64,000 nucleotides of DNA from Vibrio fluminensis (GCF_015278125.1 NZ_JADILO010000018.1:16648-80647); one strand, 5' to 3'; counted from the first letter of the stretch, positions 49,555-59,483 are shown. Numbers and translations: made by a program. Notes: generated by a model not told the origin, from the sequence alone.

Positions 49555-52500
49555 CTAAAAAGAGTCTGCTTCCGTGAGAAATTTTTCGGCGTCTTGGATG
49601 ACCAAATTGATTTGTTTCACTAACTCATCAACAAGGTCTTTGTTGCCAATGTCTTGCTCTAGCTTAAGGCAAGCCTCTGCAATCGAAGGAAGTGACAACG
49701 ACCCTGCCGATCCTTTAAGGCGGTGTGCGATTGTTTTTATTTGAGCATGTTCTGAACCCAGCTCATGCAAAGCCTGCTCTAAAGAGCCAATGATTGCCTG
49801 TGTCATCTCCACTCGGTTTTCTTTTTTAAGGTGAGGTAGCCACTCTGAGTTTACGCTTTGAGGCTTTAGCTCGCTGAGTTCTTCAGTTGTCCAGGCTTCG
49901 CCTTCTTGCTGCGCAAAATATAACATGAGTACATTATAAAGCTCTACCAACTCATAGGGCTTAAATACTATCGAATCAATACCCAATGATTTGGCGGTCT
50001 CAAACGTCGCGATCGAGTTATCTGCCGTACACAAAATAACGGGTAACTCAGGAACAATTACCTTAATCTTTTGCGCAAGCTCAAACCCATTAATATCAGG
50101 CATATGTAGATCAGATATTACAGCGCCAAACTCTAAATTCTGCTCAGAAATACGTTCTAATGCTAAAGAAGAATCTGCGACAATTTCAGCCTCCAATCCT
50201 AACGCTTCCAGTTGGAGTTGAACCAAAAACCGATTCACTGGATCGTCATCAACAACAAGCACCTTACCGCTTAGCATGCTCATCTCGCTGATACAATGAC
50301 AAACCTCTGTTGTTTCAAACTGCTGCGCCAGCAATTCCACGACAACGCTTGGATAAAAGTTACTCTCTTCGCGCTGATGTTCTGGTTTACTCAAGCGATA
50401 GCCAATCTGGTTTACATCCAGCCATCTTGCGATGTTATGATCTTCTATCTCATACAAGGCAAGCGTGTCAGTTGCTACAAACTCCGTCGTCTTTACAGGG
50501 ATCACTACTGTTACATTTGTTCCAATATACTTCTCTGAGCTGACGGATATAGTTCCTCCCATCATCTCAACTAAGTTCTTAACGATGGACATTCCTAAGC
50601 CTGTTCCACCAAATTTTCTCGCTATCGTATTCTGAGCTTGGACAAACGGAGCAAAAATATTTTGCAGTTCTGCTGCGTCCATTCCGATGCCCTGGTCTTC
50701 GACTCGAATCAGTAAACTGTTTTCTTCTAAACGAATAAAACAAGAAACCGCACCATTTTCAGTGAATTTGATTGCGTTCGACAAGATATTTGAAATAACT
50801 TGAGAAACACGGAGTATGTCTACTTCAGCCTCAAAAAAGCGACTTGGTTTCCAGTCTAGGTAGAAACGGAGACCTTTGCGCTCCGCGAGCACATCGAAAG
50901 AGCGAATGATTGGGCTGATTTCTTTTGGCAAGTTAACCAACTCTGGTGTAACACTGAGCTGCTTAGCTTCTAGCTTTGAAAAATCGAGTATGTCATCAAC
51001 TAACAACTTGAGTTTGCTGGTAGACATTGATGCATTATGCAATATTTCTCTATTGAATTTGTCTTCTAGCCTTTCACCCAATAATTCCATTAAACCTAGA
51101 ATGCCAGAAATTGGCGTTCTGAGCTCGTGACTAACCACGGCTAAAAAGTGTTGCTTCTGTTGTGCTAAGGACTCTGCATTTTGACGGGCTTGTTGTAGAT
51201 AATTCTCTCTTTCTTTTACTTCAGTGACATCTGATAAAATGGTCATAAAAAACTCTTTTTTATCAACATAGTCTGTAATGGATTTATTCTCTATATGAAA
51301 ATATCGACCAAACAATGGATGAGAAGAGTCTGTTACCTCAATGTTTTCCGAAAAATCTCCAGCCATGTTAAGTCTACTATTATCAAAGAATACCTTCATA
51401 CATTCGTTTTTTTGGCAATCACATGCATGGTAAAAATCGGAAAACTCCTTATTTGAAAGAAGTATTTCACCCTTAACATCGCGAATACAAATATAGCTTG
51501 GGATGTTATCAATAATATCATGAAGAAACTTTCTTTGCGCTTCAGATAATTTGACCTCATGCGCACGCCCGATTAACTTCTTCCTAGTTTTCCTTAAATA
51601 AGAAAAAACAAAAATTGCAAAAGGCAACAATACCAATAAAATAAAATAGATAAACTTCTTTATTTCTTCTTTATCATAACCAATGTGATAATTAACTTTG
51701 TTATAGTCTTTCCATATTCTGTTAATCTCTCCGTAAGATAACAAAGAAAATGCAGACTCTACCATTTCTTTAAGTTGGTCATCACCACGGCGAAGAAGCA
51801 TAGGCGCCTTAGTATCTAAGTTAACGCCAACTCCTGTTTGGTTGACTTTAAACTCTAAGTCTTTATAATCTCGAATAATTAAATCAACTAAGTATTTATT
51901 TAGATAGGCGTGATTAATCGCTCCAGATTGAAAATCAGATAGAATACTATCTACATCATCGTAGATCGTGTATCCAACAGCTCTAGTATCATTTTCTAAG
52001 TTGCTAAACCTGTCTAGAACGCCAAATTTATCTACCCCATCAATTGATGTTTTTTCTATTAATGTATACTTCACATCAATGATATCATCAGTAAAACTAA
52101 ACAGCTTTGTACTATAGCTTTCCTTTTTTGCGATTGGCACCACGTCAATGACACCATGTAGCAACATCTCTGTGATATCTTGCTCGCCAGGAGGCACGTA
52201 CTCAAACTCTAAAGGTGTTATTGCCTCAACGCTGTCGAAAAAATCATGAATAAACCCGACATAATTCCCCGTTTTCTCGTCAATATAGGAATATGGGAAT
52301 ACATCTTCGTCAATCGAGTATCTTATTACTAGTTCACTACTATCATTATCATACCAATCAGCATAAACATCTCGATTATTACTATGTTTGAAATAAAAAT
52401 TATCGAAGACATCAGATTTAGAGTAATGCTTAACCTCAAAAATAAAATTATCAATCATTTTTTTGAGATCATAATTCTCTTTATTCATTAGCACTCTGGA

Positions 52501-53136
52501 ATAAATGCTACCAAACCTTTCATCAAAATACATTTTTTGTTCATCATTACTATTAACCTTAAACTGATAAAGAAATGATGAATAAAACCCAATTAACGCA
52601 TCCACATCATTAGAGTTTAGCTGTTCATGAAGTTCAGCACTGGTTGCTACTTGTCGAATCGAGTCGACTCCAATTTGTTCAAGTACAGTGCAATGACTTG
52701 AGCCTTTGATACACGCCCATTTAAGATTGTCAACATTTTGAGCTTTCGCTTTTGCGGCATCATCGATCCAACCTACAATTTCATCTTTATAAATAGGGTT
52801 TGAGAACAGGAACTGATCTTTATTGTCTGCGGTCTTTATGTAACCTATCGCTAAATCAATTTTACCTAAAGCTACTGCCTCCTTGATTTCAGCTAAAGTA
52901 TTGAAAGCAACATATTGAATGTCGACTTTCATTTGTTTTTCCATTAATGAGGCAATATCGTGAATGATGCCTTTAGGTAGCTTAGTGCTCCCCCCCCAGT
53001 ATGGGTAAAGTGGAGAGCTTGTCACCCCTACTTTCAAGATAGGCTCTTGCACACTACCAGAGGAAGAACTGCCTTTCGCAGATGCCAGATCACTGAAAAT
53101 CAAACAAAGAAAAATCGCAAATATTTTCTTAAACAC
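49555..53136 (-). CDS. VieS/EvgS-like hybrid sensor kinase with two periplasmic binding domains
   Basis: A 1193-residue kinase. I choose the GTG at 53134-53136 (GGAG six bases upstream), which gives a clean signal peptide (FKKIFAIFLCLIFSDLASA). Two SBP_bac_3 domains fill the periplasm (~25-240: PILKVGVTSSPLYPYWGG; ~260-475: SYIDEKTGNYVGFIHDFF). One TM (~490-512) follows, then a PAS-like domain (DNIPSYICIRDVKGEILLSNKEF), HisKA with His670 (VVSHELRTPISG), HATPase (DQGIGMDAAEL, GGTGLGMSIV), receiver with Asp1009 (SDLHMPDING) and Hpt with His1138 (AHRLKGSAGS). This is a complete His-Asp-His relay, as in VieS, BvgS and EvgS. Its likely partner is the divergent EAL regulator. Confidence 0.93.
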   Translation of the reverse strand: MFKKIFAIFLCLIFSDLASAKGSSSSGSVQEPILKVGVTSSPLYPYWGGSTKLPKGIIHDIASLMEKQMKVDIQYVAFNTLAEIKEAVALGKIDLAIGYIKTADNKDQFLFSNPIYKDEIVGWIDDAAKAKAQNVDNLKWACIKGSSHCTVLEQIGVDSIRQVATSAELHEQLNSNDVDALIGFYSSFLYQFKVNSNDEQKMYFDERFGSIYSRVLMNKENYDLKKMIDNFIFEVKHYSKSDVFDNFYFKHSNNRDVYADWYDNDSSELVIRYSIDEDVFPYSYIDEKTGNYVGFIHDFFDSVEAITPLEFEYVPPGEQDITEMLLHGVIDVVPIAKKESYSTKLFSFTDDIIDVKYTLIEKTSIDGVDKFGVLDRFSNLENDTRAVGYTIYDDVDSILSDFQSGAINHAYLNKYLVDLIIRDYKDLEFKVNQTGVGVNLDTKAPMLLRRGDDQLKEMVESAFSLLSYGEINRIWKDYNKVNYHIGYDKEEIKKFIYFILLVLLPFAIFVFSYLRKTRKKLIGRAHEVKLSEAQRKFLHDIIDNIPSYICIRDVKGEILLSNKEFSDFYHACDCQKNECMKVFFDNSRLNMAGDFSENIEVTDSSHPLFGRYFHIENKSITDYVDKKEFFMTILSDVTEVKERENYLQQARQNAESLAQQKQHFLAVVSHELRTPISGILGLMELLGERLEDKFNREILHNASMSTSKLKLLVDDILDFSKLEAKQLSVTPELVNLPKEISPIIRSFDVLAERKGLRFYLDWKPSRFFEAEVDILRVSQVISNILSNAIKFTENGAVSCFIRLEENSLLIRVEDQGIGMDAAELQNIFAPFVQAQNTIARKFGGTGLGMSIVKNLVEMMGGTISVSSEKYIGTNVTVVIPVKTTEFVATDTLALYEIEDHNIARWLDVNQIGYRLSKPEHQREESNFYPSVVVELLAQQFETTEVCHCISEMSMLSGKVLVVDDDPVNRFLVQLQLEALGLEAEIVADSSLALERISEQNLEFGAVISDLHMPDINGFELAQKIKVIVPELPVILCTADNSIATFETAKSLGIDSIVFKPYELVELYNVLMLYFAQQEGEAWTTEELSELKPQSVNSEWLPHLKKENRVEMTQAIIGSLEQALHELGSEHAQIKTIAHRLKGSAGSLSLPSIAEACLKLEQDIGNKDLVDELVKQINLVIQDAEKFLTEADSF

Positions 53137-53423
53137 AACAAACTCCAGCTCCACAAAATTCCATTTCATTCAACTATTCATATAGTTAAGTAAAGAATAC
53201 ATCAGATAATTTGCAAGCTATAGCAAAATTTATAGCTTGGATTTATTCAGGCGTTTTTTATTCAATTACTAAGTAAAAGTTACAAAATAGCATGCATATA
53301 ATTGTTGACCATATAGAGTCAGGATAGCTAGACTCATACATGTCAGCAATGCCATTAAAGGTTGAATGTAACTCGTTGTTATTGAGCAAAAGTTACACAC
53401 CCCAGACATTAGTAACCGAATCT
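53137..53423. promoter_or_regulatory. Divergent promoter region between the VieS-like and VieA-like genes
   Basis: An AT-rich interval of ~287 bp that must carry promoters for both genes. I see no recognisable operator. An in-frame ATG at 53340 would extend the regulator by 28 residues. Confidence 0.5.
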
Positions 53424-55166
53424 ATGAAAACATTAATAATCGAAGACGACTATCCTCAAGCTCTTTACTTAAAAATGCTATTGCAAGATCTGGGCTACAA
53501 CGATATTACTATCACGAGTAACCTTGAGAGCATTCATAATGCAACCGCTTCAACTCAGTATGATCTTATTTTTACTGATATCAGAATGCCTGAAGCCGAC
53601 GGCATCACGCTACTTTCAAAAAAGCTGACGCCAAATACCACTAGAGGTGTCGTAATCGTAAGTGTTGTTGACGACACAATTAAAGAACTAACTAAAGGTA
53701 TGTGCCATCAACTTGGATACGAATATACAAGTATCCTATCAAAACCGTTCGACTCGGAAAAGTTAAGCCTAGAAATAGACCTGTTTCTCTCACATCTAGC
53801 AGAGAGTAAGCAGACACAAGACGAGTTTAAGCCAGAAGCCGATGACGTCTTAAGTGCATTTCGAAGCCATTCAGTATTACCACTTTATCAACCACAATTT
53901 AGCTTCAATAAAGCTGAATTAGTAGGTGTCGAAGCGCTAGCTCGTTTGAACCATCCAGAACATGGGATGCTGGTTCCAAGTCAGTTTTTATCTATTCTCT
54001 CTGAACATAATCTCTTATTAGACCTCTACTATTTTATGTTGGAGCGAAGTACTCTTGACCTTGGTACCATACTTTCTCCCCCTCAGCTATCGCTCAACAT
54101 CGATACCAATTTTTTAAATACAGAATTTTGTGAAAAAACGGTAGAAATATGCCAACAAAATGGATTTCCTCTAGAAAAGCTGACCTTAGAAATCACTGAA
54201 CACAAGGCATTTCAGCCAACTCCAACGGTATTAGAAAATTTAGCTCGCCTGAACCTTTATGGCGTCAGTTTTTCAATCGATGACTTTGGTACCGGATACG
54301 CTTCTCTCAATCAATTGATTGACTTGCCGATCTCAGAACTCAAGATTGATCGTCGCTTTGTTTCCAATGTTGTCACCAATTATAAGCACCAACAACTTAC
54401 CCTTGCCGCCTTGAGGCTCGCTCAAGCATTGGGTCTATCTTGCGTTGCTGAAGGGATAGAAGATCAACAAACATGGGAGTATCTCAAAGAGCTCGGCGTT
54501 GATATTTGTCAAGGTTTCTATACCGGTGCACCGATGAGTTTCCTTGAGTTGGCATCTTTGCATCGAGCCGTTTCTGGTGAAGCCACTTCTTGGAGTAAAG
54601 AAGAACAATACGATACCGTTATTTTGTTCGACCAACTCCAAACACGAGGCAAGGCAATACAAAAACTCGTAGCGAAAGAGTTAAGCTCAAATCCTATTAT
54701 ACTGGCATCAAACCCTAGTCTGTTTATCGAATTACTCAATGAGGCATCAAATAGCTTTGTCGTGGTTGATTCCAAGTCATTTCAGTCTCTACCAGATAAC
54801 ATCCGTTCAGACATAAGCAACACCGTTAGAAAACGAAATGCAGTGTTATTAGTCGAACAAGGCGATTCGTCTATCTCAGAGCTGGTGATTCCAACGGTTT
54901 CAAGTACAGGAGATATTACAAGCACTTCGATTAACCTGGCTAAATATATCGATAGCCAACACAACAATAAAAAGAAAAGAAACCAACCAAAGCTGTCGCA
55001 AAGCGAACAAAAAATCGCTCAGCTACTATTGGCGGGCTTTACCAACAAACACATTTGTTATGAGCTTGATCTCAGCCCTAAAACGGTAAGCACTTTCAAA
55101 ACACGCATATTGCAGAAAATGGGGGTCAAATCCATCGTCGAGCTCGCTAGAGTACTTAACCTGTAA
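53424..55166 (+). CDS. VieA-like response regulator: receiver, EAL phosphodiesterase, LuxR-type HTH
   Basis: A 580-residue protein. The start is put at the ATG at 53424, where the receiver begins (MKTLIIEDDYPQAL). Residues 1-120 are a receiver with Asp52 (LIFTDIRMPEADG) and Lys in LSKPFD. Residues ~140-390 are an EAL domain with every catalytic block: VEALARLNHPEHG, LTLEITEH, SIDDFGTGYASL, ELKIDRRFV, VAEGIEDQQTWEYL and CQGFYTGAPM, so cyclic-di-GMP hydrolysis is expected. A degenerate region follows, then a LuxR-type HTH at the C-terminus (LSQSEQKIAQLLLAGFTNKHI, LSPKTVSTFKTRILQKMGV). This is the domain order of V. cholerae VieA, which lowers cyclic-di-GMP and represses biofilm. Confidence 0.92.
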   Translation: MKTLIIEDDYPQALYLKMLLQDLGYNDITITSNLESIHNATASTQYDLIFTDIRMPEADGITLLSKKLTPNTTRGVVIVSVVDDTIKELTKGMCHQLGYEYTSILSKPFDSEKLSLEIDLFLSHLAESKQTQDEFKPEADDVLSAFRSHSVLPLYQPQFSFNKAELVGVEALARLNHPEHGMLVPSQFLSILSEHNLLLDLYYFMLERSTLDLGTILSPPQLSLNIDTNFLNTEFCEKTVEICQQNGFPLEKLTLEITEHKAFQPTPTVLENLARLNLYGVSFSIDDFGTGYASLNQLIDLPISELKIDRRFVSNVVTNYKHQQLTLAALRLAQALGLSCVAEGIEDQQTWEYLKELGVDICQGFYTGAPMSFLELASLHRAVSGEATSWSKEEQYDTVILFDQLQTRGKAIQKLVAKELSSNPIILASNPSLFIELLNEASNSFVVVDSKSFQSLPDNIRSDISNTVRKRNAVLLVEQGDSSISELVIPTVSSTGDITSTSINLAKYIDSQHNNKKKRNQPKLSQSEQKIAQLLLAGFTNKHICYELDLSPKTVSTFKTRILQKMGVKSIVELARVLNL

Positions 55167-55192
55167 CATATATTGAATAGTTAAGCTTTTAA

Positions 55193-55236
55193 GACTCACC
55201 GCGACTACTAACAAAGATTCGTTGTCTAGGTGAGTC
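55193..55236. terminator. Possible bidirectional terminator after the VieA-like gene
   Basis: GACTCACC (55193-55200) pairs with GGTGAGTC (55229-55236) across a 28-nt loop, with a T run before it and an A run after it. It lies between two convergent stop codons. Confidence 0.4.
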
Positions 55237-55292
55237 CAAAACAGGTTAAATAACGTCATAAAATTTGCTATTTGTTCCCAAGCTACTCATGG

Positions 55293-55760
55293 CTATGCAG
55301 CAAACAACATAGCTCTAGTTGGGTAGACTCTTTTATCACCATAAGCGTTGCCTAGGTTAACATTGATAAATTTGCTTAATTGTTGACCATTAAACGGCTT
55401 GGACAACATCTGATATGACTGAACATTATGGTTAATGATCGCGTTTTTGTTTTCCAAAAAGGAAGGTTCACTTCCTAAAACAAACAAGCTAACACTTGAT
55501 TTTCGGTCTAACGCATTCATTACATCAAAAATAGTTTTCCGTTTTATTTTAGATTTGCTATTTATAAGACGAGGTTTCTCATCTAAATCAAAAAATAGTG
55601 ATACATTACCAAACTCATTTATCAAACTATCAATTTTTTGGTTGGTTAATTCTTTTATATCGTTAACCACCATAGCATGACTAAAGCCAAAGTGCTGTTT
55701 AATGCCATTTCTAATGTAATGTCTGATAGGTTCGAAATCGCTTATAATAATAGAGAACAC
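55293..55760 (-). CDS. Degenerate receiver-like protein
   Basis: A 155-residue protein starting with GTG (55758-55760). It follows the shape of a response-regulator receiver: FSIIISDFEPIRHYIRNGIKQHFG at the start, an Asp in SLFFDLDEK at the position of the phospho-acceptor strand, and LSKPFNGQQLSKFI with the conserved Lys-Pro. The acidic pair near the N-terminus is reduced to Ser-Asp, so phosphorylation is doubtful. There is no output domain. Lying next to the VieA-like gene, it may correspond functionally to VieB, the third V. cholerae Vie protein, but I see no sequence proof. Confidence 0.55.
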   Translation of the reverse strand: MFSIIISDFEPIRHYIRNGIKQHFGFSHAMVVNDIKELTNQKIDSLINEFGNVSLFFDLDEKPRLINSKSKIKRKTIFDVMNALDRKSSVSLFVLGSEPSFLENKNAIINHNVQSYQMLSKPFNGQQLSKFINVNLGNAYGDKRVYPTRAMLFAA

Positions 55761-56195
55761 TTATTACTAGACCTTTTATAAGTATATATAAATCAGATAA
55801 GCAAAGTGATAGCTTCAATCAATTGCTTACAAAATTCTAATATCCATATATTCCCGGGGGCTAATCATAATACCAAAGACAGTTTCATCGTAGTATAAGC
55901 TCTCTGACTAACGTGATATCGTCTCTTAATGACTTTTCCAAATCCGGCATTTCCTTCGTATAAAGCCTAATAGGCTTCGGCTCTTAGTCATCAATCTTGT
56001 TCACTAATGTAGAAACGATGACAACGGAAGAAGCGCTAATGTACTCAAGATGAACATTTAAAGAAACCCAGTTTTTGTAGGACTTTTTTCTTAACCTGAA
56101 TTGGAAAACATCACTATACAAATTACAGCATAGCAGAAGACACTGTGGAAAATGTGCCTTGCGATGTTTCGTATCACTATGGTCAAACCCACTTT
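55761..56195. other. Non-coding interval with palindrome
   Basis: About 435 bp with no supported gene. It contains the palindrome AAGCCTA-A-TAGGCTT (55963-55977) and the second copy of the 19-bp motif (56073-56091). Very short frames (17-22 codons) occur but lack ribosome-binding sites. Confidence 0.5.
56073..56091. repeat. 19-bp motif, copy 2
   Basis: Identical to 49435-49453 (TTTTGTAGGACTTTTTTCT). It lies ~105 bp beyond the stop of the HD-GYP sensor gene. Confidence 0.6.
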
Positions 56196-59100
56196 TTATG
56201 AGGTAGAAATGAAGCGTTCTATGCCATCTAAATCTCTTAACTCACTAGGCAAATACTCCTCAGCATATTGCAGGTAAACACCGCTGGTTAGCAGTAGTTC
56301 GAAAATGTCTCTATCGATATGACCACTATCTACCATCTTCGACAGAATGGTGATGGATTCACTAAGTGGCTTAGCTTTCTTGTAAGGTCTATCCGATGCC
56401 GTTAATGCCTCAAAAATGTCTGCGACAACTAGGATCCTCTCAGGTATTGAGAGCTCATTATGGTTTATGCCCCTTGGGTAGCCTGTTCCCAATAGTGTCT
56501 CGTGGTGGGTTGTTGCGTAGCGTGGAACACGAGCCAACTCAGGTGGAAATGGAATGCTTTCCAGCATTTTTATTCCACTTATCATATGTTCATTAATTTT
56601 AAAACGTTCTTCATTAGAGAGTGTTCCACGTCTTACAGAAAGGTTATACAGCTCGCCATGATTATAGAGTTTGTCGGGCACTTCCATGTTAATACCAAAC
56701 AGCGCCACATCGCCAAAAGGTTGTTCGCGCTCTATGATATGTTCGGGTTTATCAGATAACAGCTTTTCCGTTGCAGGAGTTTGCTGCGGTTGATAACGCG
56801 TTTCTTCTAACGGTGATAACCCTAAGCCAGCATCAAAATAACGAGTCCATTCTTTTTCTGCTAATTGCTTCAATCGAGTAACATCATCGTCAGACATAAA
56901 CTCTCCGCCGACGTTCGCATTAGCGATAAAAGCAAACTCTTCCCTTAATGCAGCTAGATCACTTCGCAAATCACTCTCTAGGTCCACTTCTTTTTCCAAG
57001 CGCGACAGGAGGTAATCAATTTGCGCATCTCGCCACAATACTTCAAACCGCATTCTGACCTCGTGGATACGGTTATAGTTTGTTTCCAATTTACTGCCTT
57101 TATCTACGACGTACTCTGGCGTCGCGATCTTGCCACAGTCATGTAACCAAGCCGCTACTCGAAACTCTCGTCGTTCATCATCATTTTCAAATTTGAAGTT
57201 TTTAAATGGTTCACTGTCAGAGGTTTCAGCTGCTTCGGCTAACATCAAAGCAATTTCAGGAACTCGATTACAGTGCCCAGCAGTATAAGGCGACTTTTCA
57301 TCAATCGCGCGCGCGATCAACTGTATCATCGCCTCAAAGAACAGGTTCTGTTGTTTCTCGAAATTTTCTAATGAGTAGCTGCCTCGCATCACAGACAGAC
57401 CGAGTTGGTGGATTTCCTCAATACGACTATGGATGCGAGTAACCTTTGAATATTGTCGTTGATTAATGAGTCGAACTTGCTCTCTCAACTGATTTATCGG
57501 CTTTGAGATAGGGCGTGCGACTTGCCAAGCTATCGGCAACAAAAGTAACAGCACCAACAATGACGCACCGATTGAGTAGAGAGCAACCTCATTCACCCCT
57601 GCCATGATATACGATTTAGGAATCACCACGGCAAAATATCGCGAATCCAGCTCTCTTAACTTGGCAACATAAAGATAGGTTTCTACCCCATTAATAGTCG
57701 TTAGTTGCACGTTGCTGCCATTCGAGCGCATCTTCCCTATATCAAGAAGTTCTGGGTAAGGGATGAAAGTAAACGTCGACTGAGTTGCACCTTTTGCAAA
57801 CCACTTCTCGCGCAATTCGCTACGATGTTCTTCAGAGATCGAATTAATCGCTAAATCGATTATTTCCACAATCTCCTTGTATTCTTCACGCACAGAGTAA
57901 TAGAACTCTCTTGGCAAGAGCTCAGATTCTATCGGTACTATCTTTAATTCTTTACGAAACTTCTGCTGTACTTTACTCTGTAGCACTTGCTTCATATCTA
58001 GCACCGCTGAAATATTCCCGGCTTCAAGATCATCAATCGCCGAATGCAGTGAAGAATAAGAAATCAACGTCAAATTGGGAAATGAATCCAATAAGTTATC
58101 CTGAATACTCCAGCCTCGAAGAATTCCTATCTTTTGATTACTGATCGCATCAAGGCTAGAAAAATCATTGTTATCCTGCTTGGTAAGCAGTGCAAAGTTA
58201 CCTCGATAGAGCGGAGCTCCCAGAATACCACTTTGTGAAAAGTCGCTAGGGTCAGAAATTGACTGCAATATGTCGAGATTACCTTGAGAGAAATCGTTCA
58301 CTAGTTCATCCCAAGAGCGCCCATTAACAAACTTAAACTTTAGACCTGTCATTTCTGAAATCATTTTGAACAGATCAATAGCAAATCCATTTGGCCGACC
58401 ACCTACAGTATAATCTAGCGGTCCCCAGTCATTTTGGTTGGAGACTTTAAGCTCGGGCAACTGACTAATCAACGATTGCTGCTCTTCAGTAAGCTTTATC
58501 GGTGTCACTAGAGGAATACGGTCCTCAATATCTATCATTTTGTTCGTTGCGATCAACCGCCCATCCTGTTGATAAATAAACGACTCTGCCTCAGGACGTT
58601 TACTATTTTCCACAAAACGATTGGTTAATTGGGATTCCAGAGAAGACAGTAGAATATCCACACCAACAACTGTCGCGGTTCCTTCTACTTTGATAGAGAA
58701 AGTTTCACCGTTTACTTTCACGGTATTAAATAGGTACGGAGCTGTCTCAAAAACAGTTTCAACGTTGGCATTTTCATACCAACTACGCTGAGTGGGCAAA
58801 AAGTTGCTAAATTCAGTGCGGGTATCGGTACGTTGGAATTGTTGGTTATAAAAAATAGACGTTTTCTGCCGCTCTTTACCTCTTCCTTGGTGCAGAACCA
58901 GTAACCACTTGTCATGTTCTTGAGCGCCTACTCGTGTTTTTATCTCTTGAGTGGACAAATTGATAAGTTGGAAGAAATCGTTGTTTTCTTTTGCAACAAA
59001 AATACTGTGAAGGTTTGGATCTCGAGCGAGAAGTTTAGAGAGCGGAACAATTATTCGCTCATCAGCCGAGTCTATTCCAATGATAGAAACAAGCTGAGCG

Positions 59101-59324
59101 CTGCTGCGAGCTGCGTTCTCCGCTAAGCTTTGCAAGTTACCAAGATACTCTGAAACGCCGGTAGCGATAGTGTTGTAACGGTTGAGTGTGTGCTCTAACT
59201 CTTTCTTACTTGAGAAGTAGTATTGTAAAGATATCGCGACCGCAGAGGTAACAATCGTACAACACACAAACATCACGCCCAAAACAACGCGCAAAGAGAT
59301 CCTTCTATGAGCAACTTTTTTCAC
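56196..59324 (-). CDS. Membrane HD-GYP phosphodiesterase with periplasmic binding-protein sensor
   Basis: A 1042-residue protein. I choose the GTG at 59322-59324 (AAGGA upstream); the longer frame adds 15 residues. TM1 is residues ~10-33. The periplasmic part has a Cache-like region (~35-265) and an SBP_bac_3 domain (~270-500, GGRPNGFAIDLFKMISEMTGLKF). TM2 (~560-585) and a HAMP helix follow. The HD-GYP domain has AGHCNRVPEIALMLAEAAE, His728-Asp729 (WLHDCGKIATPEYV) and HHETLLGTGYPRG (GYP at 948-950). HD and GYP motifs lie ~220 residues apart rather than ~60, owing to a charged helical insert. It should hydrolyse cyclic-di-GMP in response to a periplasmic solute. Confidence 0.92.
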   Translation of the reverse strand: MKKVAHRRISLRVVLGVMFVCCTIVTSAVAISLQYYFSSKKELEHTLNRYNTIATGVSEYLGNLQSLAENAARSSAQLVSIIGIDSADERIIVPLSKLLARDPNLHSIFVAKENNDFFQLINLSTQEIKTRVGAQEHDKWLLVLHQGRGKERQKTSIFYNQQFQRTDTRTEFSNFLPTQRSWYENANVETVFETAPYLFNTVKVNGETFSIKVEGTATVVGVDILLSSLESQLTNRFVENSKRPEAESFIYQQDGRLIATNKMIDIEDRIPLVTPIKLTEEQQSLISQLPELKVSNQNDWGPLDYTVGGRPNGFAIDLFKMISEMTGLKFKFVNGRSWDELVNDFSQGNLDILQSISDPSDFSQSGILGAPLYRGNFALLTKQDNNDFSSLDAISNQKIGILRGWSIQDNLLDSFPNLTLISYSSLHSAIDDLEAGNISAVLDMKQVLQSKVQQKFRKELKIVPIESELLPREFYYSVREEYKEIVEIIDLAINSISEEHRSELREKWFAKGATQSTFTFIPYPELLDIGKMRSNGSNVQLTTINGVETYLYVAKLRELDSRYFAVVIPKSYIMAGVNEVALYSIGASLLVLLLLLPIAWQVARPISKPINQLREQVRLINQRQYSKVTRIHSRIEEIHQLGLSVMRGSYSLENFEKQQNLFFEAMIQLIARAIDEKSPYTAGHCNRVPEIALMLAEAAETSDSEPFKNFKFENDDERREFRVAAWLHDCGKIATPEYVVDKGSKLETNYNRIHEVRMRFEVLWRDAQIDYLLSRLEKEVDLESDLRSDLAALREEFAFIANANVGGEFMSDDDVTRLKQLAEKEWTRYFDAGLGLSPLEETRYQPQQTPATEKLLSDKPEHIIEREQPFGDVALFGINMEVPDKLYNHGELYNLSVRRGTLSNEERFKINEHMISGIKMLESIPFPPELARVPRYATTHHETLLGTGYPRGINHNELSIPERILVVADIFEALTASDRPYKKAKPLSESITILSKMVDSGHIDRDIFELLLTSGVYLQYAEEYLPSELRDLDGIERFISTS

Positions 59325-59458
59325 AGCAATATATCCTTCGTTTAGCCTAAGATCTAAGTTAATTATCAACTCATCAGAAAGTCAAACAATTGTTTTAATT
59401 GATTTATATGCTCAAGAGAAGTTTGATCAATAAGTACGAGTGACCCCTTGCTTAAATA

Positions 59459-59483
59459 AAAAAGGAGCAGCTAAAAGCGGCTC
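59459..59483. repeat. Hairpin copy A flanking the AEC remnant
   Basis: GAGCAGCT (59465ish-59472) and AGCGGCTC (59476-59483) form a hairpin with one mismatch. Sequence and flanks (AAAAAAG before, CTCTCTATTATTC after) closely match the hairpin at 60382-60400. Confidence 0.65.

Noticed and set aside
55981..56060. 17-codon minus frame with a hydrophobic start (MFILSTLALLPLSSFLH)
   Set aside because: It is too short and has no ribosome-binding site, although its position relative to the 19-bp motif recalls the 46-codon ORF.
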